The position numbers and the translations under genes were made by a program. A stretch of DNA of 64,000 nucleotides from Gnetum montanum (lineage: Eukaryota > Streptophyta > Gnetopsida > Gnetales > Gnetaceae): the NCBI GenBank assembly GCA_015680685.1, contig MNCI01030164.1, forward strand, positions 68,841 to 132,840. Reading direction: 5' to 3'. The notes beneath the pieces are model-generated. The model was not told where the DNA came from, did not search any database, and saw only the letters and a list, made by a program, of their open reading frames with translations. Within the stretch, counting starts at the first letter, position 1; the number at the start of each line of letters is the position of its first letter. Positions 23,665-35,691 of the stretch are shown here, piece after piece.

Positions 23665-24100
23665 GCAACACAGAGGGGCAACACCCGACATCCCCTACAT
23701 AGTCGCCAATCCAGACTCTATTTTGAATTGAAGGCGTCCTCAAGGACCATATGACAAGCATCGCACAGTTCATTGAGGATAATTGACATCGACTAGCGGC
23801 CGAGCCAGGGCAGCCAGGATCCAGCATGTGCCTAGTCACAAAGAACCAACATTCTGCTGTAATTCTCCCAGAAAGTAGCTGGGGAGGAGGTGCCAGCGCC
23901 TCAGGGAGAGGGCGTAATTTGTAATTGCGGGGAAGGTCGTCTACCTGTGGGGATGCCCGCGGCGTGATGAGCCATGGGGATTACTAGGTGATTTTCTTGG
24001 CTGGAGTGGGGCCAGCGGCATTGGCCTGTGTTGTACAGATGTATAACTCCCCTTTTTTTTGGAATATAATTCGCTCGATCTTTTCCAAAAAGAAAAAGAG
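23665..24100 (+). mobile_element. GC-rich insert, probably a 5'-truncated LINE
   Basis: About 436 bp are far richer in G+C and CpG than anything within 20 kb. The 3' end runs TTGTACAGATGTATAACTCC, a T-run, then ATATAATTCGCTCGATC and an A-rich tail (CCAAAAAGAAAAAGAG), which resembles the 3' ends of plant L1-type LINEs. Flanks ATGCTCTTAATCATTCTT (23647-23664) and ATGCTTAAAAACTCCTT (24101-24117) look like a decayed target-site duplication. No ORF2 motif is identifiable, so a SINE or an unrelated transduced piece is possible. Confidence 0.5.
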
Positions 24101-24429
24101 ATGCTTAAAAACTCCTTTTATCATTGATCTTTGCTTCATCAAACCTTTTATCTTCTTACTTGAACACCTTGGAAATTTTTTTCTTCAAGCCTAGCACAAC
24201 TATAGAAAGTTAAACCTGCACATCATCATGGTTAGTAGCAACTATTGTCATAACAACAAAACAAAAACCAATTTCATCATGTTTCTTAATATATTCCCTC
24301 TCTCCTAGAATGATTAAGAAAGCATTAAGTGAGCTCTACTACCTCACATGTTTATCTATTATAGGAATTAAATCATGGATTTCATTAGGTCTAGTGACAC
24401 TTCACACATTTCTTGCTCTATCAAATTGA

Positions 24430-24720
24430 GCACCATTTTCAAAATTTTAATGTCTACCAAGAATTACATTAGCACAATATATTGAAAGCACATCACATTT
24501 CACATCATAAAAATTTCCAATTTTAAATTTCAAATTACATTGTTCCCTCACCTCTCGTAAAAAAAAAATCTTTAGACAAACAATGCACCTTATATGATCT
24601 AGTATGAGGATTAGTTACCAAACCTAATCTAGTAACTACAATAGAAGAAATAACATTTTCTTGGGCTCCCTCATTAATCAAAACATGAATTCATTCCAAG
24701 ATAAGCAAGCAACTAGCCCG
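24430..24720 (-). pseudogene. Aspartic protease of element F
   Basis: The minus strand reads LINEGAQENVISSIVVTRLG then LVTNPHTRSYKVHCLSKDF (about 24690-24575). This matches the chromovirus protease layout (D-x-G-S-x-x-N-I-I-S, later L-x-T-x-x-H-x-x-P-Y-x-V-x-W-L). The active D-S/T-G reads N-E-G, so catalysis would be lost. Confidence 0.65.
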
Positions 24721-24893
24721 ATTCTAAAACAACAATTTCCTATCAAGATGATCTCATCTATTAACATTCCCTATGAATCCACAAGAATTTAATTTAGAAA
24801 CATTCTCTATCTTTGGAGCATTAGGATTACCTCTTTAAAGAGATTGGCTTGATGTCTCCTCCACCTCCATGGTTTGCACATATTTATCCTTGA

Positions 24894-25845
24894 CTACCTT
24901 GTAAAGAAAACATTCCCATTGCTTCTATCAACATTCTTCATATTTGAATCATTGTAGTTTTGATGAGCTACTACTTTGATCCTTGTTTTCCTTACCTTGG
25001 TCCTTCTTGGCTTTGCCCTTCTTATTAACTGTATTAGTCTTCTTGTCTTGGCTACGCTCCTTGTTTTTAGATTTTGATTTCGATCCCTTGTTAGATCTAG
25101 ATCCTTTCTTCCTTCCCTTGGAAGTTTTTTTTCTTTTATTTTTGAATCCACTTAATTTTTTCTTAGCCTTGAATGCCAAATCATAAGTCTCATTAAGGGT
25201 TTATGACTCATAAAAGGATAACTCTTACTAATACATCATTTTGAGACCTCCTAAAATGATTGAATCCTATTCATATTTCTTCCAATTTACCTTAGCTTGA
25301 TGTAATAGATTACAAAATTTGATGTAGAATTCTTTGACATCCTTGTCATCTTGCTTTAGGAATTTCAACCTCATAATGCTTTCTTGTCTCTAGTATGACT
25401 GTTCAAGTTTCCTTTTCAACCTATATTTCATCAAATCCAAATCTCTAATAGGTTGACTATTTCATCTTTCATAACCATGAAACTCCTTTTCCCACTAAGT
25501 AGAAGTCATACCTTCTAATTTGGATTTAGCAATAGGTACCCTTAAGTTAATTAATACCTCTTCCAACTAAAACTTCTTTTCAAGTGTCATTATCCAACTT
25601 ACAAAAGAATTGGTATCATCTACACCATTGAAAGTCTTCAACTCTATGTATGAAACTCTTGAAGCATTTCTAAGCACTCTAGCAAGTCTTCCCTCATCTT
25701 CATTATCAAGCTTACTTGAATAAGTATTAAGCACTACTAGATCCCTTGGAGTACTTATTTGAAAAATAGGATTCCCTTCCATTGGAATCCTTGGTTGATG
25801 GTTTTCTACACTTCCATATCTAGATTGACCTTCCTCTTCATCCAC
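24894..25845 (-). pseudogene. Gag of element F
   Basis: The N-terminus at 25845 reads MDEEEGQSRYGSVENHQPRI, and the matrix-side segment ELKTFNGVDDTNSFVSWIMT (about 25640-25580) is the FxGxxD...FxxW block of gypsy gag. The frame continues with KFLKQDDKDVKEFYIKFCN (about 25370-25310), the VxEYxxxF block. It ends in a very basic K/R/S-rich tail (25180-24895), open in two overlapping frames. I cannot find a CCHC knuckle. Confidence 0.65.
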
Positions 25846-26103
25846 TCCATCTCCACCTACCTATGAAACTTCTTCCTATAAATGTACATGCCCTTAACCT
25901 CCATGTATTTAGATATGGCTAGAATGGGCATGTCTATTTACCTTTATGTTGATTTCATCTAATCCAGCAACCATGATCTAGAAGGTGGAATTCATTTTCT
26001 CCATGTTCTAATTCAAATATTGCACCTATTTCTTCTTGGGTGTCATCTGAAATTGACAAAATCCTTAACCACAAAACCAAATAATAATAAAACTAGGTTC
26101 TAA

Positions 26104-26119
26104 GCTATGATACCAATAA
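26104..26119 (-). promoter_or_regulatory. Primer-binding site of element F
   Basis: The minus strand reads TTATTGGTATCATAGC directly after the LTR end. TGGTATCAGAGC is complementary to the 3' end of plant initiator-Met tRNA, and one mismatch is present. Confidence 0.7.
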
Positions 26120-27142
26120 TGCTAGACTAGTTTCACTCTAATAATAAATCACCTTCATGTACTAAATAAAAATATTATGGAAAGAAAAAACCTTGTTCCT
26201 AGAAAATAAGAAACCTAGCTATCTTTAATTATTTTAATAGAAGATTATAATAGAATTCACACAACCCACAAGCATCAACAAACCTATCAAACTTAATTGA
26301 TATTATAGAGCATGAAGCTCTACAACCACACAATGGTTGTTCTCAATGCAAGACACAACCAATAGAAATCTCTCTCATAACTTGAGACTGAGATCTCAAC
26401 TCACAAGTGATACAAGAGAATATAGCACATAGACCAATCCATCACAAGCTGATCTTGAAGCTATAATCACCTATTTCACTCATCCAATGTGCTCACCTAC
26501 TCTCTCTTATCCAACTCTTCCCTCTCAAGAGTGTTTTCTCTTACTCCTTTACATACAAGCTCTCTCTCCTTTTCATCAATGGGTACATATTTAATTATAG
26601 AGATCATAAGCCCTAGGGAGCTTTCTATTGATCTTCATAGATATTTTCCACAAGTATTTGGAGTCTTTTTGATGTTTCTAATTGAATTGCCACATTATAA
26701 CGTTTTCCCTCACTAACTTAGATGTCTCTAGATTTACTAGGACATGTACTACTAAAGCCCTACTTTTGGATGAGAGGTCTACTATTCTTGATAGACATCT
26801 GTCTAATTCATAGATGTCTACAATTCTAGGTAGATGTCTACACTAGGACATTTATAATTTTGTGTAGGCATCTTGCTAAAAATAAAAATGCTTATTTTGA
26901 TGCCTAGAACCTTTGTAGGCCTCCAAAAACAGTCCCCATAGACCCTAAAACCCTTTAATTTATCAAAATAATCTAAAAACACCTCCAAACATGCCAAAAC
27001 ATCCAAGAATCATCATCATCATCAAAAATCAACATAATAATATTAAAAAAAGAAACACTTGTTCATGTCTTCTTCAAGCATGAAAATATACAAAAATAAC
27101 TTGTAGGACAAGCACAAGGGAATTGGAAGAGGTGTTCCTACA
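26120..27142 (-). repeat. 5' LTR of element F
   Basis: TG at 26120 and CA at 27141-27142 on the plus strand give a 1023-bp LTR that starts TGTAGGAACACC in element orientation. The right third matches 21790-22154. The shared phrase TAGATGTCTAC recurs inside. Confidence 0.7.
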
Positions 27143-27239
27143 ATAATAGCTATATCAAATCTCTACTTCTCCTTCACCTAGCAGCCAGTTCCAGGTTGAT
27201 TAGTGTGTTCTTAGATGACTTTAGCTACATGTTGATCAT

Positions 27240-28745
27240 TATGCATGCTACACCTTTATCAATGTGATGAGAAAATACTTCATGAGGCCACATGTATTTG
27301 AATCTAAATAGGGGCATCAAAATGAGCCATGGGTGGATCACTTAGTAAGGGAGGAGGAAACTAGAAGAGATCCTCCTTTATCATCTCACCATTCATAATG
27401 GCTTCCATCATCTCCAAGAAATTACTACCAATGTCAAAAGGACCCTTGACATAGATCGTGGCAACTTTCTACTTATCTTTACAATGCATTATAGGTTGAT
27501 AACTACCACCAAGAAGATCTTCTTGGCTTTGCCTAATGATAAATCTAAGAGGTTGGGAAATGCTTCTACTAGGATATTATACCTATATTTATTTTGATAT
27601 TTAAGATATGCTTGTACTCTCATTTGGAATTGACAAAGCTAGTCTAAATGTTAGATGTGAAATACCTCTATGGAAGGTATCTTATCATTTGTATCAAATA
27701 ATACTCCAACAATCTCAATACATTGTCTTGGATCAACCACCATTATGTTTTTCTAATCCACCTTTCCTACTATTATGATATGCCTTCCCATATGGTTGAC
27801 CATGTCCATTAGTTCACAAAGTTTTTGGATTAGCCTTGAAAAGGCATATATCTCAATCTTATTCTTAGTAATATTTTTAATTTTCTACATCAAGGCCTTG
27901 TAGAAAAACTAGGAGATACTAATTATAAACTTCCCTTTCATCATATCTACAGTTTTTATCCCTTGAGTATAGATGCCTAATTATTATTTGGTGGAAGAAA
28001 AGTTATGGGTGATGATTTTGTACATGGAATTTTAAACCAAGAGAAGTTTAGACATTCTTACCTCTTCTTTGTTCATATTAAAGACCTCAAATACAATCTT
28101 CAACTTAGGCTTGGACTTAGTTTTTTAGATCCATGATCATCAATTATTCATTGGTTCATTTGGAAATCCCATATCCCTTGAGATTACCAATGTGAATATA
28201 TGCATAGGAACTCTACCAATAAAAGTCATGGCACCATCAATAGTAAGATTTTGGTAGAATTTCTCTACCTTGTGTTAATACCATGTGAAGGATTAGGTGA
28301 TGTATTCATAGACGTTCATCCACTTTAGTGACTTCTTAACCTCATTATGATTAAGATCAAGAAGCTAATAATAATTTTTCTCCTCATGGATGGATTACTA
28401 CCAAACATCATGAGCATCCATAGCTTCTTGGATGTCATTAGCATTCTCAACTTCATCTTCTACCAACTTCTCTAATACTTATACAATCACATACTACTGC
28501 ACATGTTCTTAACCAAAAGTAAGAGAACATGACTAATTTCCCCATTATCTACTTCTAGATGAAGTACTTTCTAGAGTAGGTAGAGTAAGTTCTAGATTGG
28601 GAGATTTGAGTTCTTCCTCTTCCTCCTTGAGAACAGGTGGTTCACGTAATGACTGATAAATGGAGACCTAAGATTATTCAACCTTAGCCCTCCTTGGTTT
28701 ACAAATCTTGTATTGTAATCACCCCAACATGATGGCTATGAAGTC
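27240..28745 (-). pseudogene. Unrecognised decayed ORF of element E
   Basis: About 500 codons stay protein-like in minus frames with stops roughly every 20-40 codons. Order: acidic LKEEEEELKSPNLELTLPTL (about 28640-28580), YEYIT, FYQNLTIDGAMTFIGRVPMH (about 28260-28200), LVISRDMGFPNEPMN (about 28190-28145), IEIYAFSRLIQKLCELMDMV (about 27870-27800), GRHIIIVGKVD and IMVVDPRQCIEIVGVLFDTN (about 27755-27690). I recognise no known retroelement domain. It is in sense with element E, between the internal PPT-like site and the coiled-coil ORF, as in element B. Many stops are TAG where CAG or TGG would fit. Confidence 0.55.
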
Positions 28746-28940
28746 TTCTAGAAATCAAGTACCCTAGACATCATACTACTATAGAAAAAATTACATGCAA
28801 AAACAATGACAAATACAACCCTTGGTAACGCTTGAAGAAAATATTATCATAACCATTAATTCATGGTGTACTTGGGCAAGCATAAATAAAGTAAAAATGC
28901 TTAAATAACTACCTAATGCATTAAATAAATACCTAAATTA

Positions 28941-28960
28941 GTCCCTCTTTCCCATGACCA
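28941..28960 (-). promoter_or_regulatory. Internal PPT-like site of element E
   Basis: The minus strand reads TGGTCATGGGAAAGAGGGAC. In element B the equivalent place reads TTGGTCATGGGGGTAGGGG (3262-3283). Both sit a few hundred bases upstream of the extra ORF. Confidence 0.35.
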
Positions 28961-29149
28961 AGTTATAAGACACCATGCTTAAACCACAACCAAAAGACCA
29001 AGGACTAGAAGATCAGAGAAGAATGATTTGTAAAATATTATTAATCCATCCTTTAAGATGAAAAACTAATATAGTTTCACTTGTTTTAGAGCATCATAGA
29101 TAAAAGAAAGTAAGAAAACATAAATGAAAAAGTAGAAAATATGGATCGT

Positions 29150-30370
29150 AGAACTTAGAAGGGGGGTGATGAATAAGTTTCCTAAATCAAAATTTATAGT
29201 CACAAAAACCACAACCAAATTTAACATGCTTTCCCAACTTGGGTAGTCCACACTTTAAGGGTAGTTCACCTGCACACCTCTAGACTTTATCTCTTTAAAA
29301 TGTGGTTTGAAGGACATCACACCTTGTACAAGCTCTAAGCTCTGCTCTAGAGTGTTTCGTCACTGTGAATTCACTTAACCTTGCGAGGTCTTGATAAGCT
29401 TAGCATGTAGTTACTAGGATCCTACAACCTTTAAAACTTGAGCTCTACTCTAGAATGTTGTGGTGATATACCAACACTCAATCCCAGTAGGATCCCAACA
29501 AGCTTAAGGATGATTCCTTCTTGCAAGAAGCACATCAACCCTAGCAGGGCAACTATAAAGAGAATAAATTACAAGGGAAAAATTCAATTGATTTGCTAAT
29601 CCTTATACTTTAAAGCACATTACAACAATTCAATAGATAGTACAATTAGATACACAAATAGAATAATGCACAGAATGGTTGCTTGATATTGACACTTAGT
29701 TGTACACAAAACTTGCACATTCCCTAAGAGACTAAAATATTCTTATAGCCTTTATGTTTTTGAAATCACCTTGGAATTTATGCAATATCTATCTAATAGC
29801 TAGGGGAGATGTCTTCTTCAATATTGGGGCATCTCACTAATCAAACTTGAATCCTAGGTAGATGTCTCACACCCAAGAGATATGTCTTCTAGGAGACATC
29901 TACATGTAGACATATTCTCCACCTAGTAGATGTCTACTATTTTTACAAAATGTCTTCTCTACTTCTTTTGTACTTTAGCCAAGATGTCTTCTACTTCTTA
30001 TAGATGTCTTCTCAATTTTTGGTCTTTCCTTCCCAAGGCTTCCTTTTGATAATATGGCCCATTCTTAATCTTGGGAACTCATAATTTTACTATATTTTTC
30101 ATCTTTATCCTTGTTCCTACTTTTCTAATAAAGTCTTTTTCCAAGCTCTCTTGAGTCCTTATAGTTTTCTCTTTGACATCTTGATGTAGTTTTCATTCAT
30201 GTTTGATGAGTCCTTACAATTTTCACTCTAACATCTCTTTGTAGATGTCATCTCTTAAGCTCTTCTTCATGTCCTAAAAAAGCATCAGACTCCACAACAT
30301 CCTATATTCTTCATTTTTCTTAATGTTTTGACATATCAAAAGGTCAACAAAAAATATATTTGGCAGCTCC
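29150..30370. repeat. LTR-like or other repeat insert rich in AGATGTCT phrases
   Basis: It begins after CTTAGAAGGGGGGTGATGAA, which looks like a PPT plus LTR edge. Bases 29800-30010 contain many copies of GTAGATGTCT/AGATGTCTTCT, which also occur in the F LTRs (26790-26850). I find neither a partner LTR nor a coding frame, so it may be a solo LTR of an F relative. Confidence 0.3.
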
Positions 30371-31978
30371 CCACCCTTTATAGTAGTGTGTTAGCATTGG
30401 GAGGTGAGGCACTATAGGGGTGTTGACACCCCTATGCTGACACATGGGAGGCATCAATGCACCCTTCCAAATAGAATAAAAATACAAAACTTCATCCTCT
30501 ATCCTTTGAAATTTCCTACCTTAGCCACTATATCCTTGCACACAAGGTCCACAAAATGACAAAATCATCACAAATTGTCCTCACATGATGTACAAGAAGT
30601 AAGACAACAAAAACATAATAAAATTATCTTTGACAATATCACAGATTATAGGAAATGAGTTTATTATATAATTTATCTATTTCCATAAACCAAAGGCTAG
30701 AAAAGAGGGGTCAAAATAATAGAAGGATGATTATAACATCAAAAATGGTGAAATAAAAGTACAAATGAAATATATGATAGGGTTTTTCATGATCAAACCT
30801 TAAAGCATTAAGAGTAAACATGACCATAAGTGGAAGACTAATCAAGTGCCTTATGTAATGTAGCCCTCACCATCACTAGAATATAAGCTTTAGCTTCCTT
30901 ACATGCAATGCTAATTCACCAAGGATTCATAAGTGGATCCTTTCCAAAGAAGACCCTTTCACTTCTTTCCTCTATGAAACCTGTTAATGAGACACCTATG
31001 GATTCCCAAAAACTCATGAGATATTAGCATCAAACATGATTCTATCTTCTTGGATGGTCAAATATCATCATTTTTTTTACCCAACTAGATTCTTGCCATA
31101 CAAAACATGGATAATAATGAAGTAGGAATAGTGGATAATGAATAAAGTATGAGAGAGATGAAGAGAGAGAAAAAGATTGCATGATATCATCACATCCCTA
31201 GCTAATCATTCAATTAGTTCATGAAGCATGTAAGCACATTCTACATCCCATGAGTGACCCAATGTTGCATTTTTTACCACTACTTGTCCATATAATAGGG
31301 ATTAGCCTCCAACTCTTTCTTCCAAACGTAAGGTCACACCTACTCTGTCCAATGCCATATAGCCTTTATTGTTCCACAATCTAATCATTAGTAACATCAA
31401 ATCAAGGCAATGCATTACTAAACACTTAGAGGTTAAGATTATAGTTTGATTTTCCTTCATCTCTATACATATGCATAATAGGCTTCTTGAATTTTACTCT
31501 ATTAGAAACATCTCATCAATATCTTAACCACACTAAACAAACCCACATCCTAATAAGAATCACAATATCATTATCAATAAGCAAAACATTTTGAGTTCAA
31601 ATATGATCAAGGATTCTATTAATGATGATGATTTTTGATCCTTACAAAAAATTAGGGATTTAGGTGAAAGAAACAATTGACATTTTCAAGGTTCACTAAA
31701 AGAAAGACTTCTAGGTTTTTGTGGCCAAGGCTAGGATGATAAAGAAGTTGTTTTAGATAATATTATTTTGAAAGTCAAGTTATCTAAACAATTGGTTGAA
31801 CATGAGAAAGGCTTACATAGGTATGAATTTAACCACTAGTTTGATTTTTATGTGAGAAACCATAACATTAATTTCAAATGATGAAAATACCAACATATGT
31901 AAACCAATAAGCTTTAAATTACATTACTCTTTTTCTCATCTCTTCTCTTCTCTTTTTCTTCATTCCTTTCTTCTTCTT

Positions 31979-31980
<2 letters not shown>

Positions 31981-32011
<31 letters not shown>

Positions 32012-32016
32012 TATAT
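31981..32016 (+). repeat. Compound microsatellite (ACAT)6-(AT)n
   Basis: Six perfect ACAT units (31981-32004) are followed by an AT run to 32016. Upstream is a pyrimidine-rich tract (31925-31978). Confidence 0.95.
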
Positions 32017-32141
32017 TTTATAAAAAGAATGTTTTTGATAGACCATGGAAATTATGGAAATTTATTAAAGTGTCAGATCACCACCTAGAGTGTTAGACTT
32101 GTATGAACATGAGAATTCATCTCTCACTACATGACATGCAT

Positions 32142-32163
32142 AGGTTTGTGAATTCACAAACCT
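32142..32163. repeat. Perfect 22-bp palindrome
   Basis: AGGTTTGTGAA is followed without spacer by TTCACAAACCT. It lies in non-coding, otherwise featureless sequence. Confidence 0.85.
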
Positions 32164-33219
32164 CTTCTAACTAGGATTGCTAGGCAAGGCATCACATGTG
32201 CATTGTTCTAATCATACTAATTAGACTAATCTAATGGTCATAAGAATCCTTGATGTCACATCCTTTTCTTGGTAGTGACCAAGAACTCTTCAAGGATTTT
32301 TTAACATACACCGCAAGGTGTGGAACCAACACTTAGTCATACTTCTAGTCTCATTATCTTCAATAGCTTGTAATGTGAGATCATACTCCCCACTGAATCT
32401 AAGCCTAGTTCACTAGTGGTGGATAAAAGAAAAATTGATGGATGAAGTTTTTTGTAGAAATTTTCTATTAATCAAGGCTCCACTTCATACCTAACAGCAC
32501 TCTCACATCATCATTAATAACTCATGCATCCATCATTGGCATATTGGATAAGTATTCATAAAGCACATTAACTAGTTTTCCTACAAACACAAGCAAAAAA
32601 ACTCTAAAAGGAAAGAAAATATCAAGAATGGTTGTCTGTTGAGCTCAAAAAGTACAAAATTCTAACCAAACACACTAATCTTTATTAAAAGTAGAAATGG
32701 AAATAGTAGAAAAATAAGATTTTGATATGAAATGGAGGACACTTCTCCCGCCAATGATCCATGTCTACAACCTAGAAGACTTCTAAGTTTAAAACAAGCT
32801 TTAAGCATGCTCAAATGTAAAAGATATTTATCATGATACACTAGGTATTACCCATCAAGTGTTCATCTAGCTCACTTGAATGGCACATGTGTATAGTTCA
32901 ATAGGAACAGGAGGGATCACAAGGTATTTTCTCATACTTTATCATTCTAATCCCATCCCTTCTACTGGTCTTGAGATGAAGGTCTTGGAAAACTAACCTA
33001 GAATTTGCAATGCTTAATCAAGATATTTTTATAATAACAAGAATATCCTCTTCCACATTATTATCGAATTTGAGCGTTAAGAAATTAGTGGGATATGACC
33101 AACCTGCAACAAATTTCATCACATTACATACATATTCCATATGGTATGCATACAATTAATCTGCTAAATCCAATCAAATGTTAGTACACTTGAGGGAAGA
33201 AAGCCCCCAATGAAGCTAC

Positions 33220-34702
33220 TACTACATAGAGATAAGATTAACTTCAAAACTAGAGTCAAAGAAAGCTAGGTAATAATCCCTTTTAGTAAGTTGAATTTCC
33301 ATCATGGGACTACTAATATTTGATCACTTTTCAAGAAAATATCCTTCCGTAACTACCTGTGTAGCCATCGTAGATATAGAGATGTTGGTAACATCACCAT
33401 TGGATGCCATCATGTTAGCTCTACAATATCCAACAATAGAACCTATCCTTGATGTAGATATTAAAATTTAATTATGAACAAGAAATTTCATTAAGACCTC
33501 CTAAGTGCGGGCTTCTATCTAGCTTGAATTATTTTCCTCTCCAGAAGATGAAGATGGTTAGATAGACCTAGCCCTACAATTTTCACATCTGTGCTTGCGA
33601 TAAAATTTCCTACCATGGGACCTTAAAGCTTTTCCCATAACTAAATTGATGGATAATTCATAATACTACCTATATACATGGATATAAGTGCAATAATTAT
33701 AGTAGTTAATATTACATAATTTGGCTTACCTTAGTTCATGTTCAATGGATATCCCACTATGCGTGAGACTAGAAAGTAGAACTTATTATTATTGTTGTTA
33801 TGAAGCATGATTGGAAGGATAGTTTGAAGCAAGCAAGTACTATTGAGGTAACATCATTAAGGATTGATAAGTACTTCCCATTGCACCATAAAAGTAGAGA
33901 TTGTATGAATTTTCCATTTTTTATTGCAATTGAGTTGGAAGATTCCATGGAGAAGTACCCCAAGAATTTGGAGCTTATCACTATTGGTAATGTTGCATGG
34001 GCTGTAGGAATGCACCACTAGGATAGTATGAAAGGCCTAGGTATGGATTCCTTCTTATTTACCTCTTGATGAATTTGGGGTTCCACGGTTCCACATACCA
34101 CTTCATCTCACTAATCATATGATCCATGACTAAGGTAACACTAAGAATCATGAGAGTTGACATAGTAATCATAAGGACCCTCATTGTTGAAGATTGACAG
34201 AGTCTTATTTTAATCTTCATATATGTTTTTAAAGAAATAGAGCTTTCTTTTGTTCTTTTCATCATATTTCTTTCAATGTTCATATGATGCTATCACTTTG
34301 ATTGTAGCTTCAACCACCTTACCCTTAAAATCCTTGAGAGTAATGGTCATCTTTTCTTTTATCACATGTCAAACATGGTTCATATGGTGGACGAAGTCTA
34401 TCAAGGCCTTATTTATTCTAACTTGATCTTACACTAGTTCCTTAACTATAGTAAAAGGTTTAGTGATATCTTTAACATTTTAATCTATGTGACAAGTCAC
34501 AATTATACTACTTAGTTGACTATTGCTTTATCCACTTACCTTCCATGCTAGCAATGGTGTCTAAGAATACTTGATTTGGGACATTGACTTTTTGTACACC
34601 TGACTCATCACATACATATCCATGTAATCTCCTATTTATTACTTTATCCCTTCTATGATCTACATTAACTATTCTCTTTTTGTAAAATCTTGATTCAAAC
34701 AA
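33220..34702 (-). pseudogene. Gag-protease remnant of element E
   Basis: The protease active-site region reads YLAFFDSSFEVNLIS (about 33275-33230), equivalent to the ALFDSGSxVNLIS of plant gypsy proteases; the D-S-G reads D-S-S. Upstream MMASNGDVTNISISTMATQV (about 33415-33355) is open in the same frame. A 60-codon open stretch at 34702-34520 contains KVNVPNQVFLDTIASMEGKW, probably gag-side but not identified. No RT follows on the minus strand. Confidence 0.5.
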
Positions 34703-34737
34703 AGGTGAGCAATTTTCATATACCTCGACATGACAAT

Positions 34738-35672
34738 TGATGAATCATCATTTGGTTGGGTTATTTGATAAAAAGTTAACTTTTTGGTTGGCTTCAGTAT
34801 CCTAGCCCTGATAAAAAGGCTTCAATAACAAGATCTCGATAACAAGGCCTCATCAACATAGCCTCATCAATGCATCATTTTATGTGTCAATGAGGTCCCA
34901 TTGATGCAGCCTAGCAATAAAATCCATAAATACACACTCATAGCCATGTTTATGCAATTATTTGGTCAATAGATTAGCCAAACTCTTGAAGTTTTATTTT
35001 GTAATCTTAGACAATACTTAGTGAGTGTGCACACTGTGGATCTGAGTCAGTTGTATGGTGTCTTATTCTAGTGGAAATATACCTAGACACATGCCATGAA
35101 TGGTAATAAGATCGAGATTGATTCTTATTCATTATAGCACTTTGACCTAGATTAAATTTACTTTTAATGTAATTTATATTTCATGTACTTAGTTAATATT
35201 TATGTTTCCATGCATGGTAATAAATTGCCAAAATGAGTATGACCAGTTTTGACTATAAACATGTATTTACTTAGTAATCCTAGTAGTGTTATTGCTTGGT
35301 TTACCCAGTAGCATAGCACTTGGTAATCCTAGTAGTGGATACGTGGGTATAGGATGTGTACAATAAGCTGGGAAAAAATACTCACCACATGTAGGCTAGT
35401 TTAAAATTTACTTTCCATTGTTAATTAGTTTAAATAAATGATTTCTTTATTATCATTAGGAGTAGCATAAGGCTAAAACAACATCAAGAATCATATGCCT
35501 CACTCTAGACTGAACCAAATGTGAGAAAGCTACCACTAGTCTAAGTGGGAAGATAGTGAACTACGATCAAGGAATAACAATCTAAATGCCACAACCATGG
35601 AATTTGACTAGATCATGTGTGAACGCTTGTGATTCGTATGGTTGGATATAGGGGGTACCTCACTGCTCATCA
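34738..35672 (+). repeat. 5' LTR of element A
   Basis: Starts TGATGAATCATCA and ends CTCATCA next to the PBS; 935 bp. A TATA-like CCATAAATACACACTC lies at about 34926-34941. It aligns throughout with 40695-41695 and with the solo LTR at 3310-4284. Confidence 0.88.
34807..34870 (+). repeat. U3 tandem repeat ATAACAAGGCC in the 5' LTR (about 3 units)
   Basis: Degenerate units AATAACAAGATCTCG and GATAACAAGGCCTC occur here. The 3' LTR has about six units (40765-40850), which explains most of the 66-bp length difference. Confidence 0.65.
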
Positions 35673-35691
35673 TTGGCACCGTTGTTGGGGA
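35673..35691 (+). promoter_or_regulatory. Primer-binding site of element A
   Basis: TTGGCACCGTTGTTGGGGA follows the LTR end directly. It differs by C/T and G/A changes from the TGGCGCCGTTGCCGGGGA PBS common in plant Tat/Athila gypsy elements. Confidence 0.8.

Larger units (their letters stand above)
21760..27142 (-). mobile_element. Element F: internally deleted Ty3/gypsy chromovirus-like element
   Basis: 5' LTR 26120-27142, PBS matching initiator-Met tRNA, gag (25845-24894), protease (about 24720-24430), an acidic linker, then an integrase C-terminus with chromodomain-like tail (22760-22220), and a truncated 3' LTR. RT, RNase H and the integrase core are missing between about 23300 and 22760. 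A GC-rich insert interrupts it at 23665-24100. The intact parent would be about 5-6 kb of polyprotein. Confidence 0.65.
30371..33219. other. No gene seen
   Basis: AT-rich decayed sequence between the protease of element E and the preceding repeat. Apart from a microsatellite (31981-32016) and a palindrome (32142-32163) I see no recognisable feature. Confidence 0.4.
19336..34737 (-). mobile_element. Element E: B-like retrotransposon, broken up by nested insertions
   Basis: Read on the minus strand: gag-protease remnants (34702-33220), an internal PPT-like site (28941-28960), an unrecognised ORF (28745-27240), chromovirus F inserted (27142 to about 21760), a coiled-coil ORF (21480-20990), the PPT and the 3' LTR (20527-19336). 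This is the order seen in element B. The 5' LTR is not seen: element A is inserted at 34737/41696. No RT or integrase of its own is visible. The joining across F and A is inference from order and orientation. Confidence 0.5.

Noticed and set aside
24894-25179. Lysine- and serine-rich ORFs resembling a nuclear or histone-like protein
   Set aside because: They continue the gag frame of element F and are its basic nucleic-acid-binding tail; both overlapping frames are rich in K/R because of the base composition.
29160-30370. Complete new retrotransposon
   Set aside because: Only one LTR-like segment is visible, with no partner, PBS or coding sequence.
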